Source: Vicinamibacteria bacterium (GTDB lineage Bacteria > Acidobacteriota > Vicinamibacteria > Vicinamibacterales > UBA8438). From it: DNA of 64,000 bases. Position 1 is the first letter of the stretch; each line of letters begins with the position of its first letter. The DNA lies in assembly GCA_022820825.1 (NCBI GenBank), contig JAJEEU010000097.1:1-64000 (forward strand). Reading direction: 5' to 3'. The notes under the pieces were generated by a model. The model made no database searches and was not told the origin of the DNA. It saw only the letters and a program-made list of their open reading frames with translations. Made by a program: the position numbers and the translations under genes. Below are positions 34,601 to 41,925 of this stretch, piece after piece.

Positions 34601-34688
34601 CCAGGGTGGGTGCGAGCAGCAGACACGCCACTGCCGCGCCGAGAGTGAATCCGTGAGCCCGGGCAGGTTCTCCGTGACGATCGGACAT
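31662..34688 (-). CDS. TonB-dependent receptor, Oar-like
   Basis: This 1008-residue outer-membrane transporter starts at the ATG 34688 after AAGGAG. After the signal peptide come a carboxypeptidase-regulatory-like domain (SAIGGTVTDETGGVLPGVTV), EETVTVTGDSPVVDIQNVEQ, a plug (LEINGMDVGDSLTQGAA) and a barrel ending in KFAIQFDF with the terminal aromatic residue used by the BAM machinery. It is clearly more divergent than the receptors at 43.4-50.3 kb. It heads a likely operon with the ankyrin, DUF1592 and DUF1552 genes, which suggests that its imported substrate is handled by that system. Confidence 0.9.
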   Translation of the reverse strand: MSDRHGEPARAHGFTLGAAVACLLLAPTLAAAQGSAIGGTVTDETGGVLPGVTVEARSPAIIEQVRTAVTDGNGQYLIVALEPGTYSATYSLPGFSTLVREGIELSIGFTASIDVQLAVGDIQETVTVTGDSPVVDIQNVEQRQVMDREVIDSIPTGKSFFNYALLVPGMESSESFLTPLGQDMGGVSPTTLQQMSIHGGSNLDQQLEINGMDVGDSLTQGAAWSVFPDSNFEEMSIEYSGNSAEIETGGVRINMIPREGANEFSGHFFTTFTWPELNADNVDDDLTQRGLIGGTRIDEVWQINPVFGGPLVQDRLWFFLTHTTQRGNLFPASVFHDTDPAAFVYTPDLDNPALNVTEVWEQSINLTWQATGRDKVKLYWTNSATNQPWWGTGRQLACCYLAPSSGVDVKVRTNTYQATWTRPQTNRLLFEAGASHLPVQHLLRPTASAVTTIPGILEFAPVTGLRNMSGWFSGATQRRSPKMTNFVRGSVSYVTGSHNLKFGMSALFLQENTFNGSENDWTNLNTFRGFPIRATFRTPGVGSNRLRPSMGIYAQEQWTLDRVTINAGLRYDYFSSDYPDQVLAASAWAPQDFFIEGRTAVAWHDLQPRVGLAYDLFGDGRTALKVSANRAGQRDGTDWSVALNPGQTNTVQQRSWNDGLTGCVDANCIPGDGLPQGDPLNPAPNGELLTPNSNPAFGRPIVTDAFDSGWSHGWGNRLSNWEISASVQHELAAGVSLDVGYFRRAYVNFAAQDDMAVGPDDFDTATLTVPNDPRLPNAGAPITLVDKKPGSIRLPDRITTGADNFGGESRTWQGFDFTLDARLREILFQGGVSTGAFSTDRCAQLAALPENLEDESPTFCSTDQAWLTQIKFLTSYTLPYDIQIAATLQNQQGPERLANVTFTDAQISAALGRPSVFGSQTVNVIPPGTVYGERYSQLDLRFTKIFTFAGGTRLRTMLDVFNLFNANAVTRENPGCASVAGGPCGDSWLTPQVIMLGRLAKFAIQFDF

Positions 34689-34783
34689 GGTTTCTCCTTT
34701 CACGCGTGAACCGCGACACATCTGGGGGCAGCCACAAGGGGCACCCCGGCCAGGAGCCAGTACCGAACGGAAATGCAGGTATC

Positions 34784-34807
34784 GAAGACCGGCCGGAACC
34801 GGTCTTC
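34784..34807. other. 9-pair hairpin upstream of the TonB receptor
   Basis: GAAGACCGG and CCGGTCTTC form a perfect stem around a six-base loop. It lies about 95 bases upstream of the receptor start, in the 258-base gap 34689-34946 that contains no gene. There is no T tract on either side, so it may be a leader structure or a protein-binding palindrome rather than a terminator. Confidence 0.35.
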
Positions 34808-34946
34808 ACACGGACGCTCGCCAGACGACCGGAAGGCGTGGTGGGAACTTGGCGCGCCATCGGAATCGACCTCTCGCAACGCCGCCGCCGAAGGCCAGTA
34901 TACGGCCGATTCTCAGGGGTGTCTACAAGGCAATGCGCCGGATGCT

Positions 34947-35969
34947 TCAGCCCGCGGGCGGTCCCGGGATGCGGCCCTCGGTGGTCAGCCTGATGCGGTA
35001 GATCCCGGTCCGCGCGGTGATGTACAGCATGCGGCCGTCGTCGCCCCACGCCAGGTTGGCGGGCGCCTCCGTCGGGCTGATGGTGCCGAGGTGCTCACCC
35101 TCCGGCGACAGCACCCAGATGCCGCCCGGCCCGGTCGCGAACACGTTGCCCGCCAGGTCGACCTTCATGCCGTCGTGGCCGCCCGTGACCGCCGGATCGT
35201 CGATCGCGTAGAAGACGCGCCCGTTGGTGGCGCCGTCGGGGCCCAGGTCGTACGCCTTCCAGGGCCCGCGCGTATTGGCGATGTACAGCGTCCGTTCGTC
35301 GGGCGACAGCGCGATGCCGTTGGGCGCATCCTCTTCTGCAAGCAGCTCCAGACGGCCGTCGGTGTGCAGCCGGTAGACGCCGTTGTAGTCGAGCTCGCGC
35401 AGCGGCGATTCCTCGTACCCGTCCAGGCCGTACGACGGGTCGGTGAAGTACAGCGTCCCGTCCGCCGCGATGTCGATGTCGTTGGGACTGTTCAGGCGCT
35501 TCCCGTCGTAGCTGTCCGCCAGCACCGTGCGCGTGCCGTCGGCTTCGATGCGCGCGACCACCCGGTTGCCGTGCTCGCAGATCACGAGACGGCCCCGGCT
35601 GTCGATGGTCAGGCCGTTCGGCGTCGGATTGCGCCCGGTGAGGTCACCTTCGAACCACGGCGCGCGGAACACGCTGGCGCCCTCGGCCGCCGTCCACTGG
35701 TAGATGTGCCGGTCGCGGACTTCGGAGAACAGCAGGCGCGACTCGGCCCGCACCCATACCGGCCCCTCGGTGAACATGAAGCCGCCGGCGAGCTTCTCGA
35801 TGCGGGAATCCGGCGGCACCAGGCCATCGAATCGCGGATCGACCCGCAGGACCGTCCCCTCGCCGGACGGCGCCGGCATGGGCGGCGCGGCCGACTCCGG
35901 CTCGGCGGGCGGACCGCACGCGGCAGCGACGACGCCGAGACATAGCAAGGCAAGCAGCGGCAATCTCAT
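34947..35969 (-). CDS. SMP-30/gluconolactonase/LRE-like lipoprotein
   Basis: This 340-residue protein has a lipoprotein signal (LLCLGVVAAACGPP) and the six-bladed SMP-30/gluconolactonase fold. Metal-binding positions are visible: Glu in MFTEGPVWV, Asn in RLNSPNDIDIA, and Asn/Asp in APNGIALSPDERTLYI. The family hydrolyses lactones such as gluconolactone using a divalent metal; the exact substrate cannot be read from the sequence. The start at 35969 follows GGGAGG. Confidence 0.87.
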   Translation of the reverse strand: MRLPLLALLCLGVVAAACGPPAEPESAAPPMPAPSGEGTVLRVDPRFDGLVPPDSRIEKLAGGFMFTEGPVWVRAESRLLFSEVRDRHIYQWTAAEGASVFRAPWFEGDLTGRNPTPNGLTIDSRGRLVICEHGNRVVARIEADGTRTVLADSYDGKRLNSPNDIDIAADGTLYFTDPSYGLDGYEESPLRELDYNGVYRLHTDGRLELLAEEDAPNGIALSPDERTLYIANTRGPWKAYDLGPDGATNGRVFYAIDDPAVTGGHDGMKVDLAGNVFATGPGGIWVLSPEGEHLGTISPTEAPANLAWGDDGRMLYITARTGIYRIRLTTEGRIPGPPAG

Positions 35970-36045
35970 GTCTGCCTCCCGCACCGGGCAGCGTTTTGGG
36001 GCATGATCAACGCATGACCGCTACGGCTCGACGGACAGGCGGCGC

Positions 36046-36312
36046 GTGACGGAATTGCCTCAGCAGGCCGCCACGCGCAGGCCGATCAGCCGTTGGGCCA
36101 GGCTCGGTACGATCCTGATGGTTTCGTCGCTGCCCCTCTGGCCGCTGCTGCTGGTGGTGCCGTTCGTGCCGATCAGCATCGCGGCGCGCGGCGCCGCAGG
36201 CACCGGCATCGTCATCCTCGCCGAAATCATGTTCTGGGGCGGCGCCGCGCTGGCGGGTCCGGAAGCCGCGCGGCGCGTCCGGTCGTGGTGGCGCCGGCCG
36301 CGCGGCAACTGA
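36046..36312 (+). CDS. small two-helix membrane protein (transporter-suffix-domain type)
   Basis: This 88-residue protein contains two hydrophobic segments: ILMVSSLPLWPLLLVVPFVP, and IVILAEIMFWGGAALAGPEA, with a basic C-terminus (RSWWRRPRGN). The arrangement and the EIMFWGGAALAG stretch are like proteins annotated as transporter suffix domain proteins, whose function is unknown. It begins at a GTG with a weak ribosome site and converges on the DUF1080 gene. Confidence 0.6.
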   Translation: MTELPQQAATRRPISRWARLGTILMVSSLPLWPLLLVVPFVPISIAARGAAGTGIVILAEIMFWGGAALAGPEAARRVRSWWRRPRGN

Positions 36313-36329
36313 CCGCCCCCGCCCTCGCG

Positions 36330-36917
36330 TTAGAGCTCGCGGATCCGCACGTTGCGGAACTTCACCACGCCGGCGCCGTATTGCAACCCGATCGGGCCGC
36401 TGGCGTACGTCGAGTCGTTCATGTCCACGGTCTGGGTGCCGTTGAGCCGCACGGTCAGCCGCGTGCCCTCGGCCCTGATCTCGTACGTATTCCAGCGGCC
36501 GCCCGTGCTGATGACGCTCGTGGGCGCGGCGAAGTGGACGATGCCCCCGGTGCGGTAGGTCTGGTCGGGGCGCGTGTCGAAGATGTTCACTTCGTACGAG
36601 TTGTCGTCGCGCACGGACTGCGCGTCGGCGCAGCGGACGAAGATGCCGCTGTTCGCCGGCTCGTCCACCCAGAACTCCAGCGTCAGCTCGAAGTCGCCAT
36701 ACGACCGCGGCGTCACGAGGAAGCCCCTGCCGCTGTCGGCCCGCACGGCGTCGTCCTCCAGCGCCCAGTTGGCGTCGCCCAGCACGTTCCAGCCATCCAG
36801 GCTGCTGCCGTCGAACAACGTCGTCCACCCGCCGTCCTGCGCGGCCGCGCCAACGGCGCCCTGCAGGCCGATCCCCCCGATCAGCAGTCCCACGACGATG
36901 ACGGTCGCTTGCTTCAT
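36330..36917 (-). CDS. DUF1080 (3-keto-disaccharide hydrolase-type) secreted protein
   Basis: This 195-residue exported protein is a concanavalin-like DUF1080 domain: WTTLFDGSSLDGWNVLGDAN, FELTLEFWVDEPANSGIFVR, NSYEVNIFDTRPD and PIGLQYGAGVVKFRNVRIRE. Some DUF1080 proteins hydrolyse 3-keto-disaccharides; others are simple sugar-binding modules. The start (ATG 36917) follows GGGGGGAA, with a signal peptide. Confidence 0.87.
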   Translation of the reverse strand: MKQATVIVVGLLIGGIGLQGAVGAAAQDGGWTTLFDGSSLDGWNVLGDANWALEDDAVRADSGRGFLVTPRSYGDFELTLEFWVDEPANSGIFVRCADAQSVRDDNSYEVNIFDTRPDQTYRTGGIVHFAAPTSVISTGGRWNTYEIRAEGTRLTVRLNGTQTVDMNDSTYASGPIGLQYGAGVVKFRNVRIREL

Positions 36918-36987
36918 TTGCGTTCCCCCCGTTCCGGCAGCGCGTGCCGAGAGCACCCCGCGCATCACGCGCTGCGCCGCGCTGCAC

Positions 36988-37134
36988 TTATATCACGGTA
37001 GCCCCGCACGGCGCGGTGCTCGCCACGCTCGACACCGGCATTCCGGGCGCATCCGTGGCACCCGCCGCCAGGATCAGGGCGGTGACCGCCAGTCCAACGC
37101 CCGGCAGCGAGAACGCCGGCGAGTCAGGGCGCAC
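36988..37134 (-). CDS. possible 48-residue exported peptide in a gene-poor stretch
   Basis: The gap 36918-37326 holds no confident gene. One minus-strand frame starts at a GTG and reads like a signal peptide (SLPGVGLAVTALILAAGATD) followed by about twenty residues. There is no clear ribosome site and no homology is recognised. It may be a gene remnant or chance in GC-rich DNA. A lower-GC region near 37190-37260 probably holds the promoter of the next rightward gene. Confidence 0.2.
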   Translation of the reverse strand: MRPDSPAFSLPGVGLAVTALILAAGATDAPGMPVSSVASTAPCGATVI

Positions 37135-37326
37135 GGCGAGCCGGCCAGGTCGCGGTTGCAGGTTGGCCAGTCGGCGGCCATGGGGCGCATGATCCCTCGT
37201 CGGGATCGGAGAACCCCGTCATATGCCCGAAATGGACCGGATCGGCAGTACAATGACGGGGCCGCCTGCATTACTTGCGACGGAGCGCGGTAGCGGGAAG
37301 GCGGCGGGCTGCCGGGAGGCGACGTC

Positions 37327-38295
37327 TTGAAATCACTATCGCGTTCGGCCAGATTGCACGATACAGGCGGCACGCCGCGGTCCCCGCTGGCGGCGTGGGC
37401 AGCCATCGCGGTCATCGGCTCGGTCTGCGCGCTGGGCGCGGCGGCGGCCAACCAGTCCGACATCGCGCACGCGGACCTGCTGCAGTCGCTGCCGCGGGCC
37501 GGCGAGCTGCCGCCCGGCTTTCGCGCCGCCAGCGAGCTTGCCGGCCGCGGGACCTTCTACACCGCGGGCGGGCGCTTCGCCCATCGCGTGGACGACGGCG
37601 GCGAGACGCACGGCTCGAACTCGCTGCCGATCTGGGAACAGAGCGAGAAGGCCGACCCGACGCAGGGCGTGCTGTACGGCGTCGACGACGGTGCGGTCGT
37701 CTCGGCCGGATACCTGATCCGCCACGCCGACATCGCGGCGCACAAGAGCTTCCGGCACCTGAGCCTGCGGGGACTCGACTTCCCCGCGCCGCAGCATCTG
37801 ACGATCGACTTCATCGAAGGCGACGCCGGCGGCCAGCACCTCCTGCTGTGGCACTTCCTGCCGCTGGAGGGACCGGTCATGCCGACCCTGCCGTCCGGGT
37901 CGCTGCCGCCCATCGCCAGCCTCCCCGAGCGGTTCAGCCTGTACGCCTGCCAGGAGTTTCCCAACGACTTCTGCCCGCGCATGGGCCGCCACCATCGCAA
38001 CGAGGCCACGGGTTCGAGCCGCCCGCCCGGCGCGACAGGCGACCATGGCGTGACGTACGGCGAAGCGGCGGGCAAGCTGATATTCATCGAGCACGTCCTC
38101 CCGCAGCAGCACCTGCTGGACGGCGCGTCCTGGAACCCGATTCCGCTGAACGGCCTGCCGATCCCGCCGATCGACAACCTGCACCTGCTGCACTACAACG
38201 GCAACGACGGGCCGGTCGGACGCTATACGGCGCACATGTACTTCGTCCCGGAGCGCACGTATCTCGGCTGGGACAAGTCCCCCGACGAACTGTGA
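37327..38295 (+). CDS. secreted protein of unknown function
   Basis: This 322-residue protein starts at a TTG seven bases after GGGAGG. One hydrophobic N-terminal segment (AAWAAIAVIGSVCALGAAAA) serves as signal or anchor. The body has segments such as SNSLPIWEQSEKADPTQGVL, RGLDFPAPQHLTIDFIEGD, YACQEFPNDFCPRMGRHHRN and RYTAHMYFVPERTYLGWDKS. Several histidines and acidic residues (HLTIDFIEGD, GRHHRNE, FIEHVLP) could bind metal. I do not recognise the family. It precedes a RWEGDTLVVETTNF protein by 41 bases and is probably co-transcribed with it and msrP. Confidence 0.75.
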   Translation: MKSLSRSARLHDTGGTPRSPLAAWAAIAVIGSVCALGAAAANQSDIAHADLLQSLPRAGELPPGFRAASELAGRGTFYTAGGRFAHRVDDGGETHGSNSLPIWEQSEKADPTQGVLYGVDDGAVVSAGYLIRHADIAAHKSFRHLSLRGLDFPAPQHLTIDFIEGDAGGQHLLLWHFLPLEGPVMPTLPSGSLPPIASLPERFSLYACQEFPNDFCPRMGRHHRNEATGSSRPPGATGDHGVTYGEAAGKLIFIEHVLPQQHLLDGASWNPIPLNGLPIPPIDNLHLLHYNGNDGPVGRYTAHMYFVPERTYLGWDKSPDEL

Positions 38296-38336
38296 TGTCG
38301 CCGCGGTGAAACGTCGGCGGCAAGGAGATGGTTGTG

Positions 38337-39371
38337 ATGCATCGCATGAGATTCTGGGTTGCGGCGGCCGGCATCCTGGCGACAGGCGCAGGCGCCGCGC
38401 TGGCGGCGGCAGCGGCCAGCGCGCAGGCTCCGGCTGACGTCGACGAGAACTTCACGGCGCCGCGGACGCCGTGGGGCGCTCCGGATATCCAGGGCATCTG
38501 GAGCAGCGGCTACATCGAGACGCCGGTCGAGCGGCCGGACGAGATCGGCGACCAGGAGTACCTGACTGACGAGGACATCGAGGCCGAGCACGAGCGCCTG
38601 CTCGCGCAGCAGGACCACTCGACCGGCGGCGCGGCGCCGCCCACGCCCCGCCCGGGCGACACCGGCACCTACAACACCGTCTTCAGCGGCCGCGGACGCG
38701 AGGTCATCCGCACGCGGCGGACCTCGCTTATCATCGATCCGCCCGACGCGAAGATCCCCTGGAAGCCCGGCGTCCGGGAGCAGGTGGACGCGGAGGTCAC
38801 CCTCGCCGCGGGCGTGCGCGGCCGGTTCCGGAATGAAGGCACCGGCGGACCCGAGGACCGGCCCAACGACCGCTGCCGGGGCATGATCCTGCCCCACCGC
38901 TTCGGCACGTGGGAGTCCGGGGGCGGCCACCACCGCATCGTGCAGACGCCGGACGCGGTGACCATCTACTACGAGTACGGCCCGCACGGCGGCGCCTACC
39001 GCACCATTCCGCTCGACGGGCGGCCGCACCTGCCGCCGCACATCCGCCAGTGGCTGGGGGATTCGCGGGGCCGGTGGGAGGGCGACACGCTCGTCGTCGA
39101 GACCACGAACTTCACCGACAAGACGAACTACGAGGGCGCGCGCGACAACCTGCACCTGACCGAGCGGTTCACGCTGGTCGGGCCGGACTTCCTGCTGTAC
39201 CACGTCACCATCGAGGACGATACGGTGTTCACGCGCCCGTGGACGCAGGAGATTCCCATGACCCTGCAGAACGCGCAAGAGAACAGGATCTACGAAGCGG
39301 CCTGCCACGAAGGGAACTACGGGCTGACCGGCATTCTGGCGGGCGCACGCGCGGACGACGCCCGCCGCTAG
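38337..39371 (+). CDS. secreted protein of the RWEGDTLVVETTNF family
   Basis: This 344-residue member has a signal peptide ([20 protein letters not shown]) and the landmarks TPWGAPDIQGIWSSGYIE, SLIIDPPDAKIPWKP, YYEYGPHGGAYRTIPLDGRP, SRGRWEGDTLVVETTNF, VFTRPWTQEIPMT and AACHEGNYGLTGILAGARA. AAGGAG precedes two nearby ATGs; the second (38337) has the better spacing. Function is unknown. It lies 24 bases upstream of msrP. Confidence 0.8.
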   Translation: MHRMRFWVAAAGILATGAGAALAAAAASAQAPADVDENFTAPRTPWGAPDIQGIWSSGYIETPVERPDEIGDQEYLTDEDIEAEHERLLAQQDHSTGGAAPPTPRPGDTGTYNTVFSGRGREVIRTRRTSLIIDPPDAKIPWKPGVREQVDAEVTLAAGVRGRFRNEGTGGPEDRPNDRCRGMILPHRFGTWESGGGHHRIVQTPDAVTIYYEYGPHGGAYRTIPLDGRPHLPPHIRQWLGDSRGRWEGDTLVVETTNFTDKTNYEGARDNLHLTERFTLVGPDFLLYHVTIEDDTVFTRPWTQEIPMTLQNAQENRIYEAACHEGNYGLTGILAGARADDARR

Positions 39372-39395
39372 CTTGCCGCACGCCGGACACGCGAC

Positions 39396-40352
39396 ATGCT
39401 CATCCGCAAGGCGCCGGACATCCGCTCCTCGGAGATTACGGACGAGCGGCACTACCTGAGCCGTCGCGAGTTCGTGCGGGCGGCGTCGGGCGCTGCGCTG
39501 GCGGCAGCCGCGGCCGCGACGCCGGGCCTCCTGGGAAGAGCAATGCACGCCCAGGAACCGCTGGCGCCGTTGACGCCGAGCCCTTACAGCACCGACGAGA
39601 AGTGGAACTCGTTCCAGGACATCACCAGCTACAACAATTTCTACGAGTTCGGCACCGACAAGGAGGACCCGGCGCGCCACGCGGATCAACTGACCACCAC
39701 GCCGTGGAGCGTGCGGGTCGAAGGGCACATCGGCGTTCCCGAGGCCGACTACGCGCTGGAGGACATCCTCCGCCCGCACCCGCTCGAGGAACGCGTCTAT
39801 CGACTGCGCTGCGTGGATGCGTGGTCCATGGTCGTGCCGTGGGTCGGCTTTCCGCTCGCCGACCTGATCAAGCGCTTCGAGCCGACGTCGAGGGCGCGGT
39901 ATGTCCGCTTCGAGACGCTCTTCCGGCCCAGCGAGATGCCCGGCCAGCGGCGCCCGATCCTGCAATGGCCATACGTCGAGGCGCTGCGCATGGACGAGGC
40001 GCTGCACCCGCTGACCATCATCGCGGTCGGCCTCTACGGCAAGACGCTGCTGAACCAGAACGGCGCGCCGCTGCGGCTCGTGGTGCCCTGGAAGTACGGC
40101 TTCAAGAGCATCAAGTCGATCGTGCGGATCCAGTTCGTCGAGAACCAGCCGCGCACGTCATGGAACGTGTCGGCCCCCAGCGAATACGGCTTCTGGGCCA
40201 ACGTCAACCCGCACGTCGACCACCCGCGCTGGAGCCAGCGCAACGAGCGCCGCATCGGCCGCTTCTTCCGGCAGGAAACCCGCATGTTCAACGGCTACGG
40301 CGACGAGGTGGCCAACCTGTACGCCGGCATGGACCTCCGCCGCAACTACTAG
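39396..40352 (+). CDS. msrP: MsrP, molybdopterin protein-methionine-sulfoxide reductase catalytic subunit
   Basis: This 318-residue periplasmic enzyme reduces oxidised methionines in envelope proteins. A twin-arginine signal ([20 protein letters not shown]) is followed by the sulfite-oxidase fold: [18 protein letters not shown], whose cysteine binds molybdenum, then [20 protein letters not shown] and [14 protein letters not shown]. Length and layout match E. coli MsrP (YedY). The membrane partner MsrQ is encoded at 41298-41888, but an unrelated gene on the opposite strand lies between them. The stop codons of msrP and that gene overlap by three bases. Confidence 0.92.
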   Translation: MLIRKAPDIRSSEITDERHYLSRREFVRAASGAALAAAAAATPGLLGRAMHAQEPLAPLTPSPYSTDEKWNSFQDITSYNNFYEFGTDKEDPARHADQLTTTPWSVRVEGHIGVPEADYALEDILRPHPLEERVYRLRCVDAWSMVVPWVGFPLADLIKRFEPTSRARYVRFETLFRPSEMPGQRRPILQWPYVEALRMDEALHPLTIIAVGLYGKTLLNQNGAPLRLVVPWKYGFKSIKSIVRIQFVENQPRTSWNVSAPSEYGFWANVNPHVDHPRWSQRNERRIGRFFRQETRMFNGYGDEVANLYAGMDLRRNY

Positions 40353-41203
40353 CGGCCGGTCCGGGGGTACGGGAAGAGCTTGAATCCCTGAGCCAGCCGC
40401 TGGTCGACGTCAGACGTCTCGAACGTCCCGCAGAGCGCGTTGTGGGCCACGCACGCCCGGGCCACCGTGGCGGTCGCCTCCTCGACCTCGGGCGCCCGCA
40501 GATTGGGCCCCGGCGTGCCGACTCCGAGCGACAGGCTCAAATCGGCCGGACCGACCATCACGCCGGCCAGACCCGGCACCGAGAGAATCTCGTCGATGTT
40601 GTCGATGGCCGTCTGCGACTCGACCATGACGAGCGCGAGCAGCTCGCCGTCCGGATTCAGGGGCCAGACGTCCGAGCGCTCGAAGTACGCGTCCCGCGAC
40701 AGCCCCCAGTAGGCCGGCGCCGCCCCCGGACAGCAACCGCGCTTGCCGGCCGGCTCGGGATAACGCGCGCCCCGCTGCGGGGGATAGCGCATCGTCTCGA
40801 CGAGCCTCGCCGCCTGCTCGGCGGTCTCGACCTCCGGCACGATGATGCCCATGGCGCCGACGCTGAGGAACTGCTTGATCATGTGCTGGTACTGCTGCAC
40901 GCCCCAGTACGGGATGCGGACGATCGGCGTCAGGCGCGGCCGCTCGCCCTCCACCCGCAGGTCGGCCATCGCCTGTTCGATGTCGTCGCGCAGAAACGGG
41001 CTCAGCGTGAGCGACAGAAACACCCAGTGCTCGTCACCGAACGCGGCGTTGCCCTGCTCGAACTGCTCGATGACCTGATTGACCCGCACGCCCGGCTGCT
41101 GCGCCGCAAGGCTCGCCACGAGCACGCCGCATACCGCTGCCGCCAGGACCACCACCAGACCCGGCGCGATTCGCCGCCCGCCGCCGCCTGCCTCGTATCT
41201 CAT
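40349..41203 (-). CDS. HpcH/HpaI aldolase-like protein with export signal
   Basis: This 284-residue protein has the HpcH/HpaI aldolase (phosphoenolpyruvate-binding) fold: [60 protein letters not shown] and [20 protein letters not shown]. The metal-binding Glu (MVESQ) and Asp (GPADLS) are present. Unusually, a hydrophobic N-terminus ([20 protein letters not shown]) predicts export, whereas the family is normally cytoplasmic. The ATG at 41203 follows AAGGAG. It lies antisense between msrP and msrQ. Confidence 0.82.
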   Translation of the reverse strand: MRYEAGGGGRRIAPGLVVVLAAAVCGVLVASLAAQQPGVRVNQVIEQFEQGNAAFGDEHWVFLSLTLSPFLRDDIEQAMADLRVEGERPRLTPIVRIPYWGVQQYQHMIKQFLSVGAMGIIVPEVETAEQAARLVETMRYPPQRGARYPEPAGKRGCCPGAAPAYWGLSRDAYFERSDVWPLNPDGELLALVMVESQTAIDNIDEILSVPGLAGVMVGPADLSLSLGVGTPGPNLRAPEVEEATATVARACVAHNALCGTFETSDVDQRLAQGFKLFPYPRTGR

Positions 41204-41297
41204 CGTCCGACTCCTTCCGGGTGACCGCACGCGGGTTCCGAACCGCACGGCGCGATCATACGGTGCGCCGGGGCCCGGTCAAGGTATCTTCATTCCC

Positions 41298-41888
41298 ATG
41301 CGTGGTCTCAAGCCGGTCGTGTTCGCGGCCTGCCTCATCCCGCTCGGACTGCTGCTCTGGCGCGGCTTCACGGGCGATCTGACGGCCAATCCGATCGAGT
41401 ACATCACGCACCGGACGGGGGACTGGACCCTGCGGCTGCTGCTGATCACGCTCGCGATCACGCCGCTGCGCCGGCTGACCGGCTGGAACGCCGTCATCGG
41501 CGTGCGCCGCATGCTCGGCCTGTTCGCGTTCTTCTACGGCAGCCTGCATTTCCTGACCTACGTCGTGCTCGACCATTTCTTCGCGCTCGACTCGATCCTG
41601 GAGGACATCACGGACCGCCGCTTCGTGACCGCCGGCTTCACCGGGTTCGTGCTCATGATCCCGCTGGCGCTGACCTCCACGCAGGCGATGGTGCGGCGGC
41701 TGGGCGGCCGGCGCTGGCGGGCGCTGCACCGGCTGGTGTACGCCAGCGCGTGCGCCGGGGTCATTCACTACCTGTGGCTCGTCAAGGCGGACCTGCGCCC
41801 GCCCCTGCTGTATGCCGCTGTGCTGGCGCTGCTGCTGGGATTCCGCGCGTGGCACTATTGGCGCGCGTCGGCGGCGCGCAGCGCCTGA
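41298..41888 (+). CDS. msrQ: MsrQ, haem b membrane subunit of the MsrPQ system
   Basis: This 196-residue six-helix membrane protein passes electrons from quinol to MsrP. Family features: ITHRTGDWTLRLLLITLAIT, VIGVRRMLGLFAFFYGSLHF with a conserved His, and RALHRLVYASACAGVIHYLW carrying further haem-ligand histidines. Length fits the YedZ/MsrQ family. The start at 41298 has only a weak AAGG upstream. It is on the same strand as msrP but separated from it by 945 bases. Confidence 0.9.
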   Translation: MRGLKPVVFAACLIPLGLLLWRGFTGDLTANPIEYITHRTGDWTLRLLLITLAITPLRRLTGWNAVIGVRRMLGLFAFFYGSLHFLTYVVLDHFFALDSILEDITDRRFVTAGFTGFVLMIPLALTSTQAMVRRLGGRRWRALHRLVYASACAGVIHYLWLVKADLRPPLLYAAVLALLLGFRAWHYWRASAARSA

Positions 41889-41925
41889 GGTGCGGATGAA
41901 GGCCGAAGCTGGTGAAAAATGCGGG

